Part shown: one piece after another, positions 10,542 through 19,965 of the stretch
How positions within the stretch are numbered: the stretch's first letter is position 1
How the letters are laid out: every line of letters begins with the position of its first letter
Origin: Cedecea neteri
GTDB lineage: Bacteria; Pseudomonadota; Gammaproteobacteria; Enterobacterales; Enterobacteriaceae
Direction of reading: 5' to 3'
Assembly (NCBI RefSeq): GCF_000758325.1
Contig: NZ_CP009459.1
Coordinates: forward strand, 2,728,001 to 2,792,000
Length of the DNA: 64,000 nucleotides
Made by a program: the position numbers and the translations under genes
Notes under the pieces: model-generated
The model's database searches: none
What the model was told of the DNA's origin: nothing
Seen by the model: only the letters and a program-made list of their open reading frames with translations

Positions 10542-11084
10542 ATGATTATCTATTTGCACGGTTTTGATTCAAACAGTCCCGGTAACCATGAAAAAGTGCT
10601 GCAGCTTCAGTTTATCGATCCCGACGTGCGGCTGATTAGCTACAGCACGCTGCATCCGAAGCACGACATGCAGCATCTGCTGAAGGAAGTCGACAAGATG
10701 CAGCAGCTTACCGACGACGAACGTCCCTTAATTTGCGGCGTCGGCCTCGGTGGGTTCTGGGCGGAGCGCATTGGTTTTCTCTGCGATATGCGACAGGTTA
10801 TTTTTAACCCAAACCTCTACCCCCATGAAAACATGGAAGGGAAGATCGACCGGCCGGAAGAGTACGCGGACATCACCACCAAGTGCGTGCAAAATTTCCG
10901 AGAGAAGAACCGCGATCGCTGCCTGACTATTCTCTCGCGCAACGACGAAGCGCTGGACAACCGGCGCACGGCAGAAGCCCTGCATCACTACTATGAAATC
11001 GTCTGGGACGAGCAGCAAACCCACAAATTCAAAAACATCTCCCCGCATTTACAGCGCATTAAAGCTTTTAAAACCTTAGGTTAA
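10542..11084 (+). CDS. ycfP: UPF0227 alpha/beta-hydrolase-like protein YcfP
   Basis: This is a 180-residue protein of the alpha/beta-hydrolase fold with the opening strand-loop [10 protein letters not shown]. The expected nucleophile elbow reads GVGLGGFW and has no serine, as in the E. coli protein, so ordinary esterase activity is doubtful. Its function is unknown. It lies 21 bases after nagZ and closes the operon before a strong terminator. Confidence 0.93.
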   Translation: MIIYLHGFDSNSPGNHEKVLQLQFIDPDVRLISYSTLHPKHDMQHLLKEVDKMQQLTDDERPLICGVGLGGFWAERIGFLCDMRQVIFNPNLYPHENMEGKIDRPEEYADITTKCVQNFREKNRDRCLTILSRNDEALDNRRTAEALHHYYEIVWDEQQTHKFKNISPHLQRIKAFKTLG

Positions 11085-11103
11085 TTTTTCCCCGCAATAA
11101 CAC

Positions 11104-11128
11104 AGGCCAGCCTCACGCTGGCCTTTTT
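11104..11128 (+). terminator. Terminator after ycfP
   Basis: The stem AGGCCAGC/GCTGGCCT with a five-base loop is followed by TTTT. Confidence 0.9.
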
Positions 11129-11150
11129 GTTTATCTTTTCGGCATAAAAA

Positions 11151-11164
11151 TTGATGTACATCAA
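11151..11164 (+). promoter_or_regulatory. FNR box upstream of ndh
   Basis: TTGATGTACATCAA is a perfect match to the FNR consensus TTGAT-N4-ATCAA and is itself a perfect palindrome. FNR represses ndh without oxygen in E. coli. The site is about 135 bases before the start codon. Confidence 0.82.
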
Positions 11165-11298
11165 TTTTGGTATGACCAATGCACCCTTCATGTTATTCTC
11201 GATAAAGTTTGGCGTTAAACGTGCAGTAACCCTTTGTTAATTAAAGGTTATTTAGATAACTTTTAATTAACAATTGGTTAATATTTTAGGGGGTCAAG

Positions 11299-12603
11299 TT
11301 GACTACACCATTGAAAAAAATAGTGATTGTTGGCGGCGGCGCTGGTGGTCTGGAACTGGCGACTCAGTTGGGTAAAAAACTGGGACGTGGCAAAAAAGCC
11401 AAAATTACTCTGGTCGATCGTAACCACAGCCACCTGTGGAAACCTTTGCTGCATGAAGTGGCCACCGGCTCGCTGGATGAAGGTGTGGATGCGCTGAGCT
11501 ACCTGGCCCACGCACGCAATCATCATTTCCAGTTCCAGTTGGGTTCCGTGGTGGATATCAACCGCGAAAGCAAAACGCTGACCATCGCCGAACTGCGCGA
11601 TGAGAAGGGTGAACTGCTGGTGCCTGAGCGAAAGCTGCCTTACGACACGCTGGTGATGGCGCTGGGGAGTACCTCCAACGACTTCAACACTCCGGGCGTG
11701 AAAGAGAACTGCATCTTCCTCGACAACCCGCACCAGGCGCGTCGATTCCATTCCGAGATGCTGAACCTGTTCCTGAAATACTCCGCCAACCTCGGCGCAA
11801 ATGGCAAGGTTAACATCGCTATCGTTGGCGGTGGCGCGACGGGCGTTGAGCTGTCTGCGGAGCTGCATAACGCCGTTAAGCAACTGCACAGCTACGGTTA
11901 CAAAGGGCTGACCAACGAAGCGCTGAATGTCACGCTGGTGGAAGCCGGGGAGCGCATTCTGCCCGCGCTGCCGCCGCGCATTTCTGCCGCCGCACACAGT
12001 GAACTGACCAAGCTTGGCGTTCGCGTGCTGACGCAAACCATGGTGACCAGCGCCGAAGCGCATGGCCTGAACACCAAAGACGGCGAGTTCATCGAAGCGG
12101 ATCTGATGGTCTGGGCGGCGGGCATTAAAGCGCCAGATTTCATGAAAGAGATCGGTGGCCTTGAAACTAACCGCATTAACCAGCTGGTGGTTGAGCCAAC
12201 GCTACAGACCACGCGTGACCCGGACATCTACGCTATCGGCGACTGTGCGTCCTGCGCTCGTCCTGAAGGTGGTTTCGTGCCGCCTCGCGCTCAGGCCGCG
12301 CACCAGATGGCTTCCCGCGCGCTGACGAACATCCTTGCGCAGATGAAAGGCCAGCCGCTCAAAGCTTACAGCTATAAAGATCACGGCTCGCTGGTTTCAT
12401 TGTCCAAATTCTCCACCGTGGGCAGCCTGATGGGTAACCTGATGCGCGGTTCGATGATGGTGGAAGGCCGCATCGCCCGCTTTGTGTACATCTCCCTGTA
12501 CCGTATGCACCAGATTGCGCTGCATGGTTATTTCAAAACCGGCCTGATGATGCTGGTGGGCAGCATCAACCGCGTGATCCGTCCGCGCCTGAAGCTGCAC
12601 TAG
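11299..12603 (+). CDS. ndh: NADH dehydrogenase II (NADH:quinone oxidoreductase) Ndh
   Basis: Ndh is the single-subunit, non-proton-pumping NADH dehydrogenase of the aerobic respiratory chain, bound to the inner face of the membrane. Two Rossmann motifs are present: [12 protein letters not shown] near residue 8 for FAD and [13 protein letters not shown] near 174 for NADH. The AIGDCASC motif near 312 contacts FAD. The C-terminal amphipathic and hydrophobic segments (from about 385) provide membrane attachment. It is 434 residues, as in E. coli, and uses the same TTG start, preceded by AGGGGGT. An FNR box lies upstream. Confidence 0.97.
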   Translation: MTTPLKKIVIVGGGAGGLELATQLGKKLGRGKKAKITLVDRNHSHLWKPLLHEVATGSLDEGVDALSYLAHARNHHFQFQLGSVVDINRESKTLTIAELRDEKGELLVPERKLPYDTLVMALGSTSNDFNTPGVKENCIFLDNPHQARRFHSEMLNLFLKYSANLGANGKVNIAIVGGGATGVELSAELHNAVKQLHSYGYKGLTNEALNVTLVEAGERILPALPPRISAAAHSELTKLGVRVLTQTMVTSAEAHGLNTKDGEFIEADLMVWAAGIKAPDFMKEIGGLETNRINQLVVEPTLQTTRDPDIYAIGDCASCARPEGGFVPPRAQAAHQMASRALTNILAQMKGQPLKAYSYKDHGSLVSLSKFSTVGSLMGNLMRGSMMVEGRIARFVYISLYRMHQIALHGYFKTGLMMLVGSINRVIRPRLKLH

Positions 12604-12620
12604 GTTTTATTTCCTTCCGA

Positions 12621-12648
12621 AACCCGGCCACCGCGCCGGGTTTTTTAT
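12621..12648 (+). terminator. Terminator of ndh
   Basis: The stem AACCCGGC/GCCGGGTT is followed by TTTTATT. Confidence 0.9.
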
Positions 12649-12815
12649 TGCCGGTACGCAGCATAACATTCGGCATATTCCTGGCAGGTTGCTCGGAGTT
12701 GTCTTAAACATGCGTTTTCACCGCACGATCCCGCACTTTTGATCCGTTGTCTGATTTCTCAATATTGTCACTGCAGTGCAAAATTAGGTTAACAACAAGG
12801 TCAGGAGGATGTCCT

Positions 12816-13352
12816 GTGAATAAATCAATGTTAGCGGGTATAGGTATTGGCGTGGCCGCTGCGCTGGGCGTGGCTGCGGTAGCCAGTTTGAACGTGTTTG
12901 ACCGTGGCCCCCAGTATGCACAGGTGGTGTCAGCGACGCCAATCAAGGAAACGGTTAAAACACCGCGTCAGGAGTGCCGCAATGTCGCAGTGACGCACCG
13001 CAAACCTGTTCAGGATGAGAACCGTATTTTAGGTTCTGCTCTGGGCGCGGTGGCCGGGGGCGTGCTTGGTCATCAGTTTGGCGGTGGACGCGGGAAGGAT
13101 GTTGCCACGGTCGTAGGCGCGCTGGGCGGCGGTTACGCCGGGAACCAGGTGCAGGGCGCGATGCAGGAGGGGGATACCTACACCACCACCCAGCAGCGCT
13201 GTAAGACCGTGTATGACAAATCAGAAAAAATGCTCGGCTATGATGTGACCTACAAAATCGGCGATCAACAGGGCAAAATCCGCATGGATAAAGACCCAGG
13301 CACTCAGATCCCGCTGGACAGCAAAGGCCAGCTGGTGCTCAACAAAGCCTGA
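12816..13352 (+). CDS. ycfJ: Glycine-zipper outer-membrane-type protein YcfJ
   Basis: This is a 178-residue envelope protein of the YcfJ/SlyB-like glycine-zipper group. An N-terminal hydrophobic segment (about residues 3-24) is followed by a glycine-zipper stretch, GAVAGGVLGHQFGGGRG and GALGGGYAGNQVQG (about 90-130), which normally forms membrane-embedded helices. The exact role is unknown. Translation is taken from the GTG at 12816 because AGGAGG lies eight bases upstream and the length then matches E. coli (179). Confidence 0.9.
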   Translation: MNKSMLAGIGIGVAAALGVAAVASLNVFDRGPQYAQVVSATPIKETVKTPRQECRNVAVTHRKPVQDENRILGSALGAVAGGVLGHQFGGGRGKDVATVVGALGGGYAGNQVQGAMQEGDTYTTTQQRCKTVYDKSEKMLGYDVTYKIGDQQGKIRMDKDPGTQIPLDSKGQLVLNKA

Positions 13353-13368
13353 TATCGAGTCTTAAAAC

Positions 13369-13393
13369 AAACCCGCCCTCCGGCGGGTTTTGT
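13369..13393. terminator. Bidirectional terminator between ycfJ and the aerobactin region
   Basis: The stem ACCCGCC/GGCGGGT is flanked by A-rich sequence on the left and T-rich sequence on the right. It can end both ycfJ and the converging oxidoreductase gene. Confidence 0.75.
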
Positions 13394-13397
13394 GTTT

Positions 13398-14417
13398 CTA
13401 GTGCTCGCCGCGCAGCGTTTGCTGTAGCCTCAATAAAGCCCTGACTTCCTGAATTCTACGGCGGGTTAAGGCGGGAATCGCATCAGGAGCCTGCTCAAAC
13501 AGCGTTTTATCGGCAAAAATAACCTCTCCGAGGCAACGGTCGTACAGCGGCCCGCTTATATCCAGTTTTACCTCGTCGTTAACGCTCAGGGTTTCATCCG
13601 CCCCCCGACGGTCGACGGCAATCACTCTGCCATCTTTTAGCACGATGTTGATGCCTTTTTGCCCTCCGGTCGGCCCGGCATATTTGTTCAGCTGCAGTAC
13701 GCAGGGGATGCCGCCCATCTCCCCGCGCAGCAGGGCCTGGCCCTCTGCCGTTGTAACATCGCCGGGCAAGATACCGTTGCCGAGCCGGTCTTTGGCAAGC
13801 AGTAACTCCAGCTTCAGCGCTTCGCCAGCGCCTGCCTGCATCAGCGTTTCCCGCATCATCGCCAGCACATGCGTGCCGATGTCCACGATAACGCCGTCCG
13901 GGTGTCGCAGCTTACGAGTATCGGGCTCGCCGGTGGCAAAATTCAGCGCAATGGGCTCTCCGGCAGCGTTAAACCCGCTGGGTTCCAGCAGGAATCCTTC
14001 GATACGGTCGATATCTTCAAGGCGGTCGATAAAACGTGCCGCATCGGTTCTCACCATCCAGTGATCCAGGGCGAGCACCCGCGCGGCAATGGCCGGATCG
14101 CTCAATAATGATGTCAGTTCGTCCAGTTGCTGTAGCGTTCCTGCGACGGGTTTTTCCACCACGACGGGCAGCGAACTTTGCTGTAGCACCTGCTTCAGCA
14201 TGGGCCAATGCTGGAGCGATGAAGTGGTGATAAACACCAGATCAAGCGGCAGCGCCAGAAGCTGGTTTAAGGAGGGGAGAAGCGTGATGGCATCAGAGCT
14301 GTAGCGTGGGGCGGGATCAAACCCGTAGCAAACCACATCGCGTCGGGAAAGCCGCTGAATCGCCGGCAGGTAAGCCGTTTCTATCACGCTGCCCACGCCA
14401 ATAAAGCCAATTTGCAT
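13398..14417 (-). CDS. Gfo/Idh/MocA-family oxidoreductase at the end of the aerobactin locus
   Basis: This is a predicted NAD(P)-dependent sugar- or cyclitol-type dehydrogenase. The N-terminal Rossmann motif is GFIGVGSVIE, the family lysine is in VVVEKPVAG near residue 88 and the C-terminal domain has VIVDIGTHV near 180. The substrate cannot be read from sequence. I start at the ATG at 14417 because GGAGACGAT immediately precedes it; an upstream ATG at 14432 has no ribosome binding site. It is co-oriented with and downstream of iutA but separated by a hairpin. It is not part of the classical aerobactin operon. Confidence 0.8.
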   Translation of the reverse strand: MQIGFIGVGSVIETAYLPAIQRLSRRDVVCYGFDPAPRYSSDAITLLPSLNQLLALPLDLVFITTSSLQHWPMLKQVLQQSSLPVVVEKPVAGTLQQLDELTSLLSDPAIAARVLALDHWMVRTDAARFIDRLEDIDRIEGFLLEPSGFNAAGEPIALNFATGEPDTRKLRHPDGVIVDIGTHVLAMMRETLMQAGAGEALKLELLLAKDRLGNGILPGDVTTAEGQALLRGEMGGIPCVLQLNKYAGPTGGQKGINIVLKDGRVIAVDRRGADETLSVNDEVKLDISGPLYDRCLGEVIFADKTLFEQAPDAIPALTRRRIQEVRALLRLQQTLRGEH

Positions 14418-14515
14418 ATCGTCTCCGATCATAAGAGAGGTAAATATCCCTTATTTTTAAAAGACTATTTTGCGCGGGTCGAGGGATAAACTGTTAGGAA
14501 GGGTAAGCGTGTGAA

Positions 14516-14539
14516 CTTGCCCGGCATTTGCCGGGCAAG
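14516..14539 (-). terminator. Terminator of iutA
   Basis: A perfect 10-bp stem, CTTGCCCGGC/GCCGGGCAAG, with a four-base loop lies directly after the iutA stop on the minus strand. The T-run is poor, so termination may be partial. Confidence 0.6.
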
Positions 14540-14548
14540 GGGAGAGGT

Positions 14549-16750
14549 TTAGAATAGCACGGAGTAGTTCATACCGAAGGTGCGGCCACGGCCTTTATAG
14601 TCATACAGCGAAGCTGGACCGTAGCCCGGGCTGTAGTACAACGGCGCACGCTGGCCCCAAACGGTGGTGTAATCGCGGTCAAAGACGTTTTCGACGCTAA
14701 AGCTGAGTTTACCCACCGGAAGCTCGTAGCTGCCAAGTAAATCAACAGTGGTGTAACCGTCGATGCTGTAGCCTGCCGCGTCGCTTACGTTAAACGACGT
14801 TGTGCTCTGTACGCGAAGGCTCCACGGGTCCGGTGCCCAGCCAATATAGGCGGTCGCTTTCGACGGGCTGGCGACTTTCACGTCATATTTCTGCCAGCTA
14901 CCGTTAACTTTGGATTCCGTTTTCAGGACGTTAAAGTTAGCGCCGGTGCTCCAGTTCGTGTCCGGAATGAAGTAGTCCACTGCCCCTTCCACGCCGTAAA
15001 TACGGCGCTTATCGTCGACGACGCTGATGGTCAGGTCTTTATTCGCCAGCACACTCTTATCGGACAGCGAGTAGTAGGCGGCAATCTGCGTGCGCAGGCT
15101 GTCGCCGGTGTAACGCCAGCCCAGTTCGTAGGAATCAACCTTCACGCCCTGCAGTTTGCTCGCGCCTACGTTGACGCTGTTGGTCAGCGGCAGGTGGCCG
15201 TTAACCGCCGCGCCATAGGTACCGCGGCCGTAATATTTACCTGGGTCCGGTAACTCTACGCCCTGGGAGAAGTTTAGCCAGGCCTGTTGACGTTCGGTGA
15301 TGTGCATCAGCAAACCGGCGTTGAAGAGGAAATTGTCGTAGTCGGTGGAGCCGCCAGGGATAGCATCGGCGGATTTTGCCGTACCGGCTGCAATTTGCTG
15401 CTGCTGCGCGTAGCCGACGAAATCATCAATCTTGTTCTCGGTGTACTGGTAACGCACGCCGCCGCTCAGGGTAAAGATCTCATTGATGTCATAGCTGGAC
15501 TGCAGGAAAGCAGCCATGTTACTGATGTCATACGCCGGGTAACGTCCGGTGGTATAGATTTTCTGGTTATTCAGGCCGCCGGAGGCGCTGGCCTGCGCCA
15601 GATCGAAGAACATCTGGTTAGAGGTAAAGCGTTCGTGGTCGGCGTCCAGGCCGTAGGTCAACTGCCAGCCGTCGAGCGGCTTGCTGTTCATAGTCAGCTT
15701 CGCGCCGTACTGATTGGTATCCTGCTGGGAAGAAGAAAACGCGGTTGCTTTCTTGTTCGCATTCACCGTCGGGAACGGATAGAACAGCAGCGACTCATCG
15801 CGGTAGTAAACCTGGCCCACCAGCTCCTGGCCGAGGAAATCGCTGTTGGAATACTGCATGCTGATCAGATGACGTTCTGTGCCAGGGACTCGGTCGGAGT
15901 TCAGCCCTTTACTGACGTACGGGCTGCTCGTCCCGCTGATGGCAGAGAAGTTTTTCCCGAGATTCAGGCCGTAATCGTCATCGCCCTTACTTTTGTAGTA
16001 CTGGGTAACTAACTGCAGCTGCTGGTTTTCATCGATGTTCAGCGTCCCGGTGCCCATCACGTCCAGGCGATCGGAATACTGCAAACCGGTCTGGGTGTTG
16101 TCGAGCAGGGTGGCATCACCGTTGCCGTCAAACCAGCCGCCGAATTTCTGATAGGCCACTGACGCACGGCCAGAAATATGGTCGTTACCGCCGGAAATGG
16201 CGCTGGCGACGCGCTCATCGTGATCTTTGCTGCTGTTAAAGCCGCTCTTGATACCGGTTTCAAACTCTACCTGCGTATCTTTCTGGCCTTTTTTGGTCAC
16301 GATGTTGATAAGCCCACCGGTACTGCCGCCGCCGTACAGGGCGGTCGCGCCGGAAATGACTTCAATATGATCGATGTTGAACGGATCGATAGAGTCCAGC
16401 TGGCGGCTGTCGGTACGGGAAGAGTTGAGACGCACGCCGTCAACCAGCACGACCAGCGGGCGACCACGGACGTTCATGCCGTAGTTGGTGCGGCTCTGGC
16501 TGCTGACGTCGAGGCCGGGGATCAGTTGGGCCAGCGCGTCTTTAAACTCTTTGCCGCCCTGGATCTGCTGCTCCAGTTCGGTTTTCTCGATCACCCAGGT
16601 GGTTTGAGCCATCTCGGCGACGGTGCGGTTGCTGCGGTTGGCGGAAACCACCATTGTCTCGTCACTGGTTTGCTGTGCCACTGCCGGCGCCATCATGGCG
16701 AGCAGTAACGGATTGAGCGCCCAAAGCGTTTGCTTTTTGGTTATCATCAT
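14549..16750 (-). CDS. iutA: Ferric-aerobactin TonB-dependent receptor IutA
   Basis: IutA is the outer-membrane receptor for ferric aerobactin. The 733-residue protein has a signal peptide ending near AVAQQ, a TonB-box-like ETMVVSA just after it, and a plug domain with NYGMNVRGRPLVVLVDGVR. A 22-strand barrel follows, ending in the C-terminal phenylalanine (GMNYSVLF). It closely resembles the E. coli plasmid protein. The ATG at 16750 is chosen over 16777 because GAAGGAAC precedes it and the next residues (MMITKKQTLW) match the known N-terminus. It is separated from iucD by about 120 bases. Confidence 0.95.
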   Translation of the reverse strand: MMITKKQTLWALNPLLLAMMAPAVAQQTSDETMVVSANRSNRTVAEMAQTTWVIEKTELEQQIQGGKEFKDALAQLIPGLDVSSQSRTNYGMNVRGRPLVVLVDGVRLNSSRTDSRQLDSIDPFNIDHIEVISGATALYGGGSTGGLINIVTKKGQKDTQVEFETGIKSGFNSSKDHDERVASAISGGNDHISGRASVAYQKFGGWFDGNGDATLLDNTQTGLQYSDRLDVMGTGTLNIDENQQLQLVTQYYKSKGDDDYGLNLGKNFSAISGTSSPYVSKGLNSDRVPGTERHLISMQYSNSDFLGQELVGQVYYRDESLLFYPFPTVNANKKATAFSSSQQDTNQYGAKLTMNSKPLDGWQLTYGLDADHERFTSNQMFFDLAQASASGGLNNQKIYTTGRYPAYDISNMAAFLQSSYDINEIFTLSGGVRYQYTENKIDDFVGYAQQQQIAAGTAKSADAIPGGSTDYDNFLFNAGLLMHITERQQAWLNFSQGVELPDPGKYYGRGTYGAAVNGHLPLTNSVNVGASKLQGVKVDSYELGWRYTGDSLRTQIAAYYSLSDKSVLANKDLTISVVDDKRRIYGVEGAVDYFIPDTNWSTGANFNVLKTESKVNGSWQKYDVKVASPSKATAYIGWAPDPWSLRVQSTTSFNVSDAAGYSIDGYTTVDLLGSYELPVGKLSFSVENVFDRDYTTVWGQRAPLYYSPGYGPASLYDYKGRGRTFGMNYSVLF

Positions 16751-16872
16751 TGTTCCTTCATACGGGCTGACAAACATCGGCCCAAATATGCTGTGTCCTC
16801 GTCATTCTTCAATTTGACGCGGGGTTAACGGTTACCCCCGTCCCGCAGCGGCCTGCGTTCCGGGGGAAAAAC

Positions 16873-18228
16873 TCAGTTAGCGCCGGGCTGCATTTCGAAT
16901 GATTTTGAGGAGTAGTGAGTTAAGGACGCAGCGGTGTGCTGCGGTTTTTCCCGGCTACCGCTGCGCCATTGAATCAGCGCGGGCGGCGTACTGAGATCGA
17001 ACAAATCACGCCCCAGCGCGCGATTCAGAATTTTGGCGGAGCGCCATGCCATCAGGCTCAGCTGCGGCTCGGCAATGCCGTGGGTTTGCATACTGGCGTT
17101 GACCGCAAAAATGTTATTTCCGGCCGGGCCGTTCCACTCCAGCGTAAAGTCGTCGCGCACTTTGAAGTTGCACTCATCAAGCATCGTCATGCGCGGCATT
17201 AACGGCGAAAGCATCTGCGGCAGCGTCGGGCGGTAGCCGGTGGCGAAAATCACCACGTCGCTGTCCAGCGTGTCATAGCCCTTGTCCAGATGGTGTTCCA
17301 GCAGCAGTTGCCAGCCCTGGCCGCGGCTTTCAAGACCGGTGACCGAGCGGCTCGGCAGCAGGCGCGCATTGCGCGGCAGCCCCAGCACCTCGAAGCGGTG
17401 ATACAGCTCGCGGTAGATAGTCAGCAGCGAATCGGCGGTAATGCCGTCGGAGGTCATCTTCTGCTCATCGAGCATTTTCTGCCGCGCGTCTTCATTCAGG
17501 CCTACAAAGCCAGTGACGTACTCCGGCGTGAAGTACTCGTTGGCAAACGCGGCTTCATCCAGCGCGTTGAAGTTATTGCGGCGCGAAACCCAGTTCACTT
17601 CGGCGACTTCGCCCCAGGCGCCACGGAACGCATTCAGGAACAGATCGGCACCGCTTTGCCCGCCGCCGACAACCGTGACGCGTTTTCCGGCCAGATTCGG
17701 CAGGCGCAGGCTCATTTCGCTGGCGTGGAAGCAGGTCGGCGTGGCGGTTTTTACGCACGGTGGCAGGTGAGGCTGTTTGCCAATCCCGAGGCAAATATTG
17801 CGCGCCAGCGTTTCCCCCTGGCCGGTTTGCACCACAAACAGCTTGCGCCGCTCGTCGAAATCAACGCGCTCAACCGTTTGGTTAAACTGCAGGTTGTTCA
17901 TGCCCTCTGCGGCCCAGCGCAGGTAGTCCGAAAACTCATCGCGGGAGACGGTGCGCAGCTCAGTGGTCAGAAAACGGTAGAATTTTTTACGTTTCACCAG
18001 GTAGTTCACAAAGCTGAACGGGCTGGTGGGGGCCACGGCGCTGACCAGGTCTTTCAGGAACATGGTCTGCATATGGCAATCCGGCACTAACATACCGGGG
18101 TGCCACGCAAAATCAGGGCGGCTGTCAAAGAACTGGCTGCTAAATCCCTCTGCTTCGTGAGACAGCGCCGCAATGCTCAGGTTAAACGGGCCGATACCTA
18201 CGCCAATAAAATCAACAGTGTTTGTCAT
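16873..18228 (-). CDS. iucD: L-lysine N6-monooxygenase IucD
   Basis: IucD hydroxylates the side-chain amine of lysine with FAD and NADPH, the first step of aerobactin synthesis. Motifs are FIGVGIGPFNLS near residue 7 (FAD), VTVVGGGQSGADLFLNA near 184 (NADPH) and the ATGY motif VVIFATGYRP near 330. At 451 residues it is longer at the C-terminus than the E. coli protein as I recall it; the added tail (KPQHTAASLTHYSSKS) is polar. It follows iucC by three bases. Confidence 0.95.
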   Translation of the reverse strand: MTNTVDFIGVGIGPFNLSIAALSHEAEGFSSQFFDSRPDFAWHPGMLVPDCHMQTMFLKDLVSAVAPTSPFSFVNYLVKRKKFYRFLTTELRTVSRDEFSDYLRWAAEGMNNLQFNQTVERVDFDERRKLFVVQTGQGETLARNICLGIGKQPHLPPCVKTATPTCFHASEMSLRLPNLAGKRVTVVGGGQSGADLFLNAFRGAWGEVAEVNWVSRRNNFNALDEAAFANEYFTPEYVTGFVGLNEDARQKMLDEQKMTSDGITADSLLTIYRELYHRFEVLGLPRNARLLPSRSVTGLESRGQGWQLLLEHHLDKGYDTLDSDVVIFATGYRPTLPQMLSPLMPRMTMLDECNFKVRDDFTLEWNGPAGNNIFAVNASMQTHGIAEPQLSLMAWRSAKILNRALGRDLFDLSTPPALIQWRSGSREKPQHTAASLTHYSSKSFEMQPGAN

Positions 18229-18231
18229 AAT

Positions 18232-19965
18232 TCAATCCCTGGTTACCAGCCACAGCGGGTTTTGCAGATCCTCAAGGTAATTCGGCAGCATGCGGCTGCC
18301 GCCGTCCTGGTCAGGCCAGGTCAGTTTTACCGGGTTCAGCACAACGCGGATGATTTGTGGCTTAAAGAGTGAGAAAAGCGCAAAACGCGCCGACATTTGC
18401 GGGTGTTCCTGCATGTAATCACTCAACACTGCGGCCAGCAGCTGATAAAAGCGTCTCTCCGGCACGCCAAGGCGGGCCATGAGCGGCGAAACAAAACGCA
18501 GCACCGTCACAAAATGGCCGGTCTGCAAATCATGAATTAAATAGTCGGCGCTCAGGCGGGCGGTCACGTCCCGCACTTTCTGAGGCAGGGAGTCCATCTC
18601 CGGGAACTCATCCTTCACCAGACGCATATCGCCCTGAAAATCTTTCAGCAGCACGCGCTGCGGCACGCCGTCTTTCATGGCGAGCGTAATATTTTGTCCG
18701 TGGGCGATCAGCGCCACGCCGTAGCGGCAGAGCAGGTGATACAGCGGTACCACCACCGCGCGGAACATCTGCGTCAGCCAGGCTTCTGCATCCAGACCAG
18801 AGCGGGCGATATAGGCCCCTATCAGCGGCTGATTGTTCTCGTCGCATTCCATCAGGGTGGCCATCAGAATCGGCGTCTCGTCAGGCTTCAGCCAGCGGGT
18901 CGGGTTCTCACGCCAGATAACGCCCAGCATCTCCTGGTAGCGATAGGGTGCCTGGGCCAGCGCGGCGTAACCTGCATGAGAAACATAGCCGGCAGCCGGT
19001 TCGCCGAGGATCACCGCCCCGGTTTTCACCAGCGTGCTGTCGGTAGCGAAGACGTTTTGCAGCCAGCGGGAAGCCAGGGGCCCGGCTGCAATGTACTTGC
19101 CCGGAATACCGCGATAGCAGGACGTGTTGTAAATCGTCAGCGGCAGCTTGATGTCTAACCCGCCCTGGCGGCTGGCGTTGGTCAGGGTTCGCAGCGACTG
19201 CTGGGCCAGCCACTGGTCGCCAAATTCGCCCAGAGAAACCATCTTGCCTTCGGCGAGATCGGCCACAAAATCCAGCGCAATCTTCTGCTGCCACTGCCAC
19301 GGATGCACCGGCAGCGGCAGCCAGTTGTCATCCAGGCCATTGTGCTGCCAGGCCTGAGTAAAGCGGGCCAGTTCCTGCTCGTCCATCGCGGCGGCGATAA
19401 GCTGCTGAATATCCAGCTCGCTGTCGCAGCGCCAGACCATATGCTCGCGTTTAACCGCCAGCCAGTGCAGGCGGAAGGTGTTGGCATACTCCGGCGCATA
19501 GCGTTCCAGCGCCTCTTTACCCCAGCCGCGACGCCCTTTGTTAAAGGCGAACTTCGGGTGGCCGCTCAGCAGGCACTGCAGGCGGTCGGCGTCGAGATCG
19601 ATCAGGTTGTCAGCGCTCATGCCACGGCGGGCATTCAGCAGCTGCAGGTCGCCCAGCAGCGTGGCGTACAGATCCTGCATATGCTCGGCCACGGTGGCGT
19701 CGCTCATCGACAGCACCGGCTTGAGCTGCATGAGCAGCGTCTGGGCTAAGACCGGCTCGTCGGCGCAGCGCAGCGTTTGCGCGTCTACCCACAGCCAGCC
19801 CCAGATACCGCGCTCTGCGTTAAAATGCCACTCGGCCCCGGCTAAGCTGATGCAGTAGCGATTTTCGCCCAGCGATTCGGCCTGAAAAACCTGCTCGTAC
19901 TCCAGCTCAGCCAGCATTTTTGCTACCAGCTGGCGGTTAACAAAATCCCAGTCCTTGCGATTCAT
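18232..19965 (-). CDS. iucC: Aerobactin synthase IucC
   Basis: IucC is a NIS (NRPS-independent siderophore) synthetase that adds the second N6-acetyl-N6-hydroxylysine to the citryl intermediate. It has 577 residues. NIS features are visible: SGHPKFAFNKGRRGWG near residue 132, LPVHPWQWQ near 223, TNASRQGGLDIKLPLTIYNT near 275-294, and GVALIAHGQNITLAM near 418. The neighbouring iucB stop overlaps its ATG by one base, so coupling is likely. Confidence 0.96.
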   Translation of the reverse strand: MNRKDWDFVNRQLVAKMLAELEYEQVFQAESLGENRYCISLAGAEWHFNAERGIWGWLWVDAQTLRCADEPVLAQTLLMQLKPVLSMSDATVAEHMQDLYATLLGDLQLLNARRGMSADNLIDLDADRLQCLLSGHPKFAFNKGRRGWGKEALERYAPEYANTFRLHWLAVKREHMVWRCDSELDIQQLIAAAMDEQELARFTQAWQHNGLDDNWLPLPVHPWQWQQKIALDFVADLAEGKMVSLGEFGDQWLAQQSLRTLTNASRQGGLDIKLPLTIYNTSCYRGIPGKYIAAGPLASRWLQNVFATDSTLVKTGAVILGEPAAGYVSHAGYAALAQAPYRYQEMLGVIWRENPTRWLKPDETPILMATLMECDENNQPLIGAYIARSGLDAEAWLTQMFRAVVVPLYHLLCRYGVALIAHGQNITLAMKDGVPQRVLLKDFQGDMRLVKDEFPEMDSLPQKVRDVTARLSADYLIHDLQTGHFVTVLRFVSPLMARLGVPERRFYQLLAAVLSDYMQEHPQMSARFALFSLFKPQIIRVVLNPVKLTWPDQDGGSRMLPNYLEDLQNPLWLVTRD

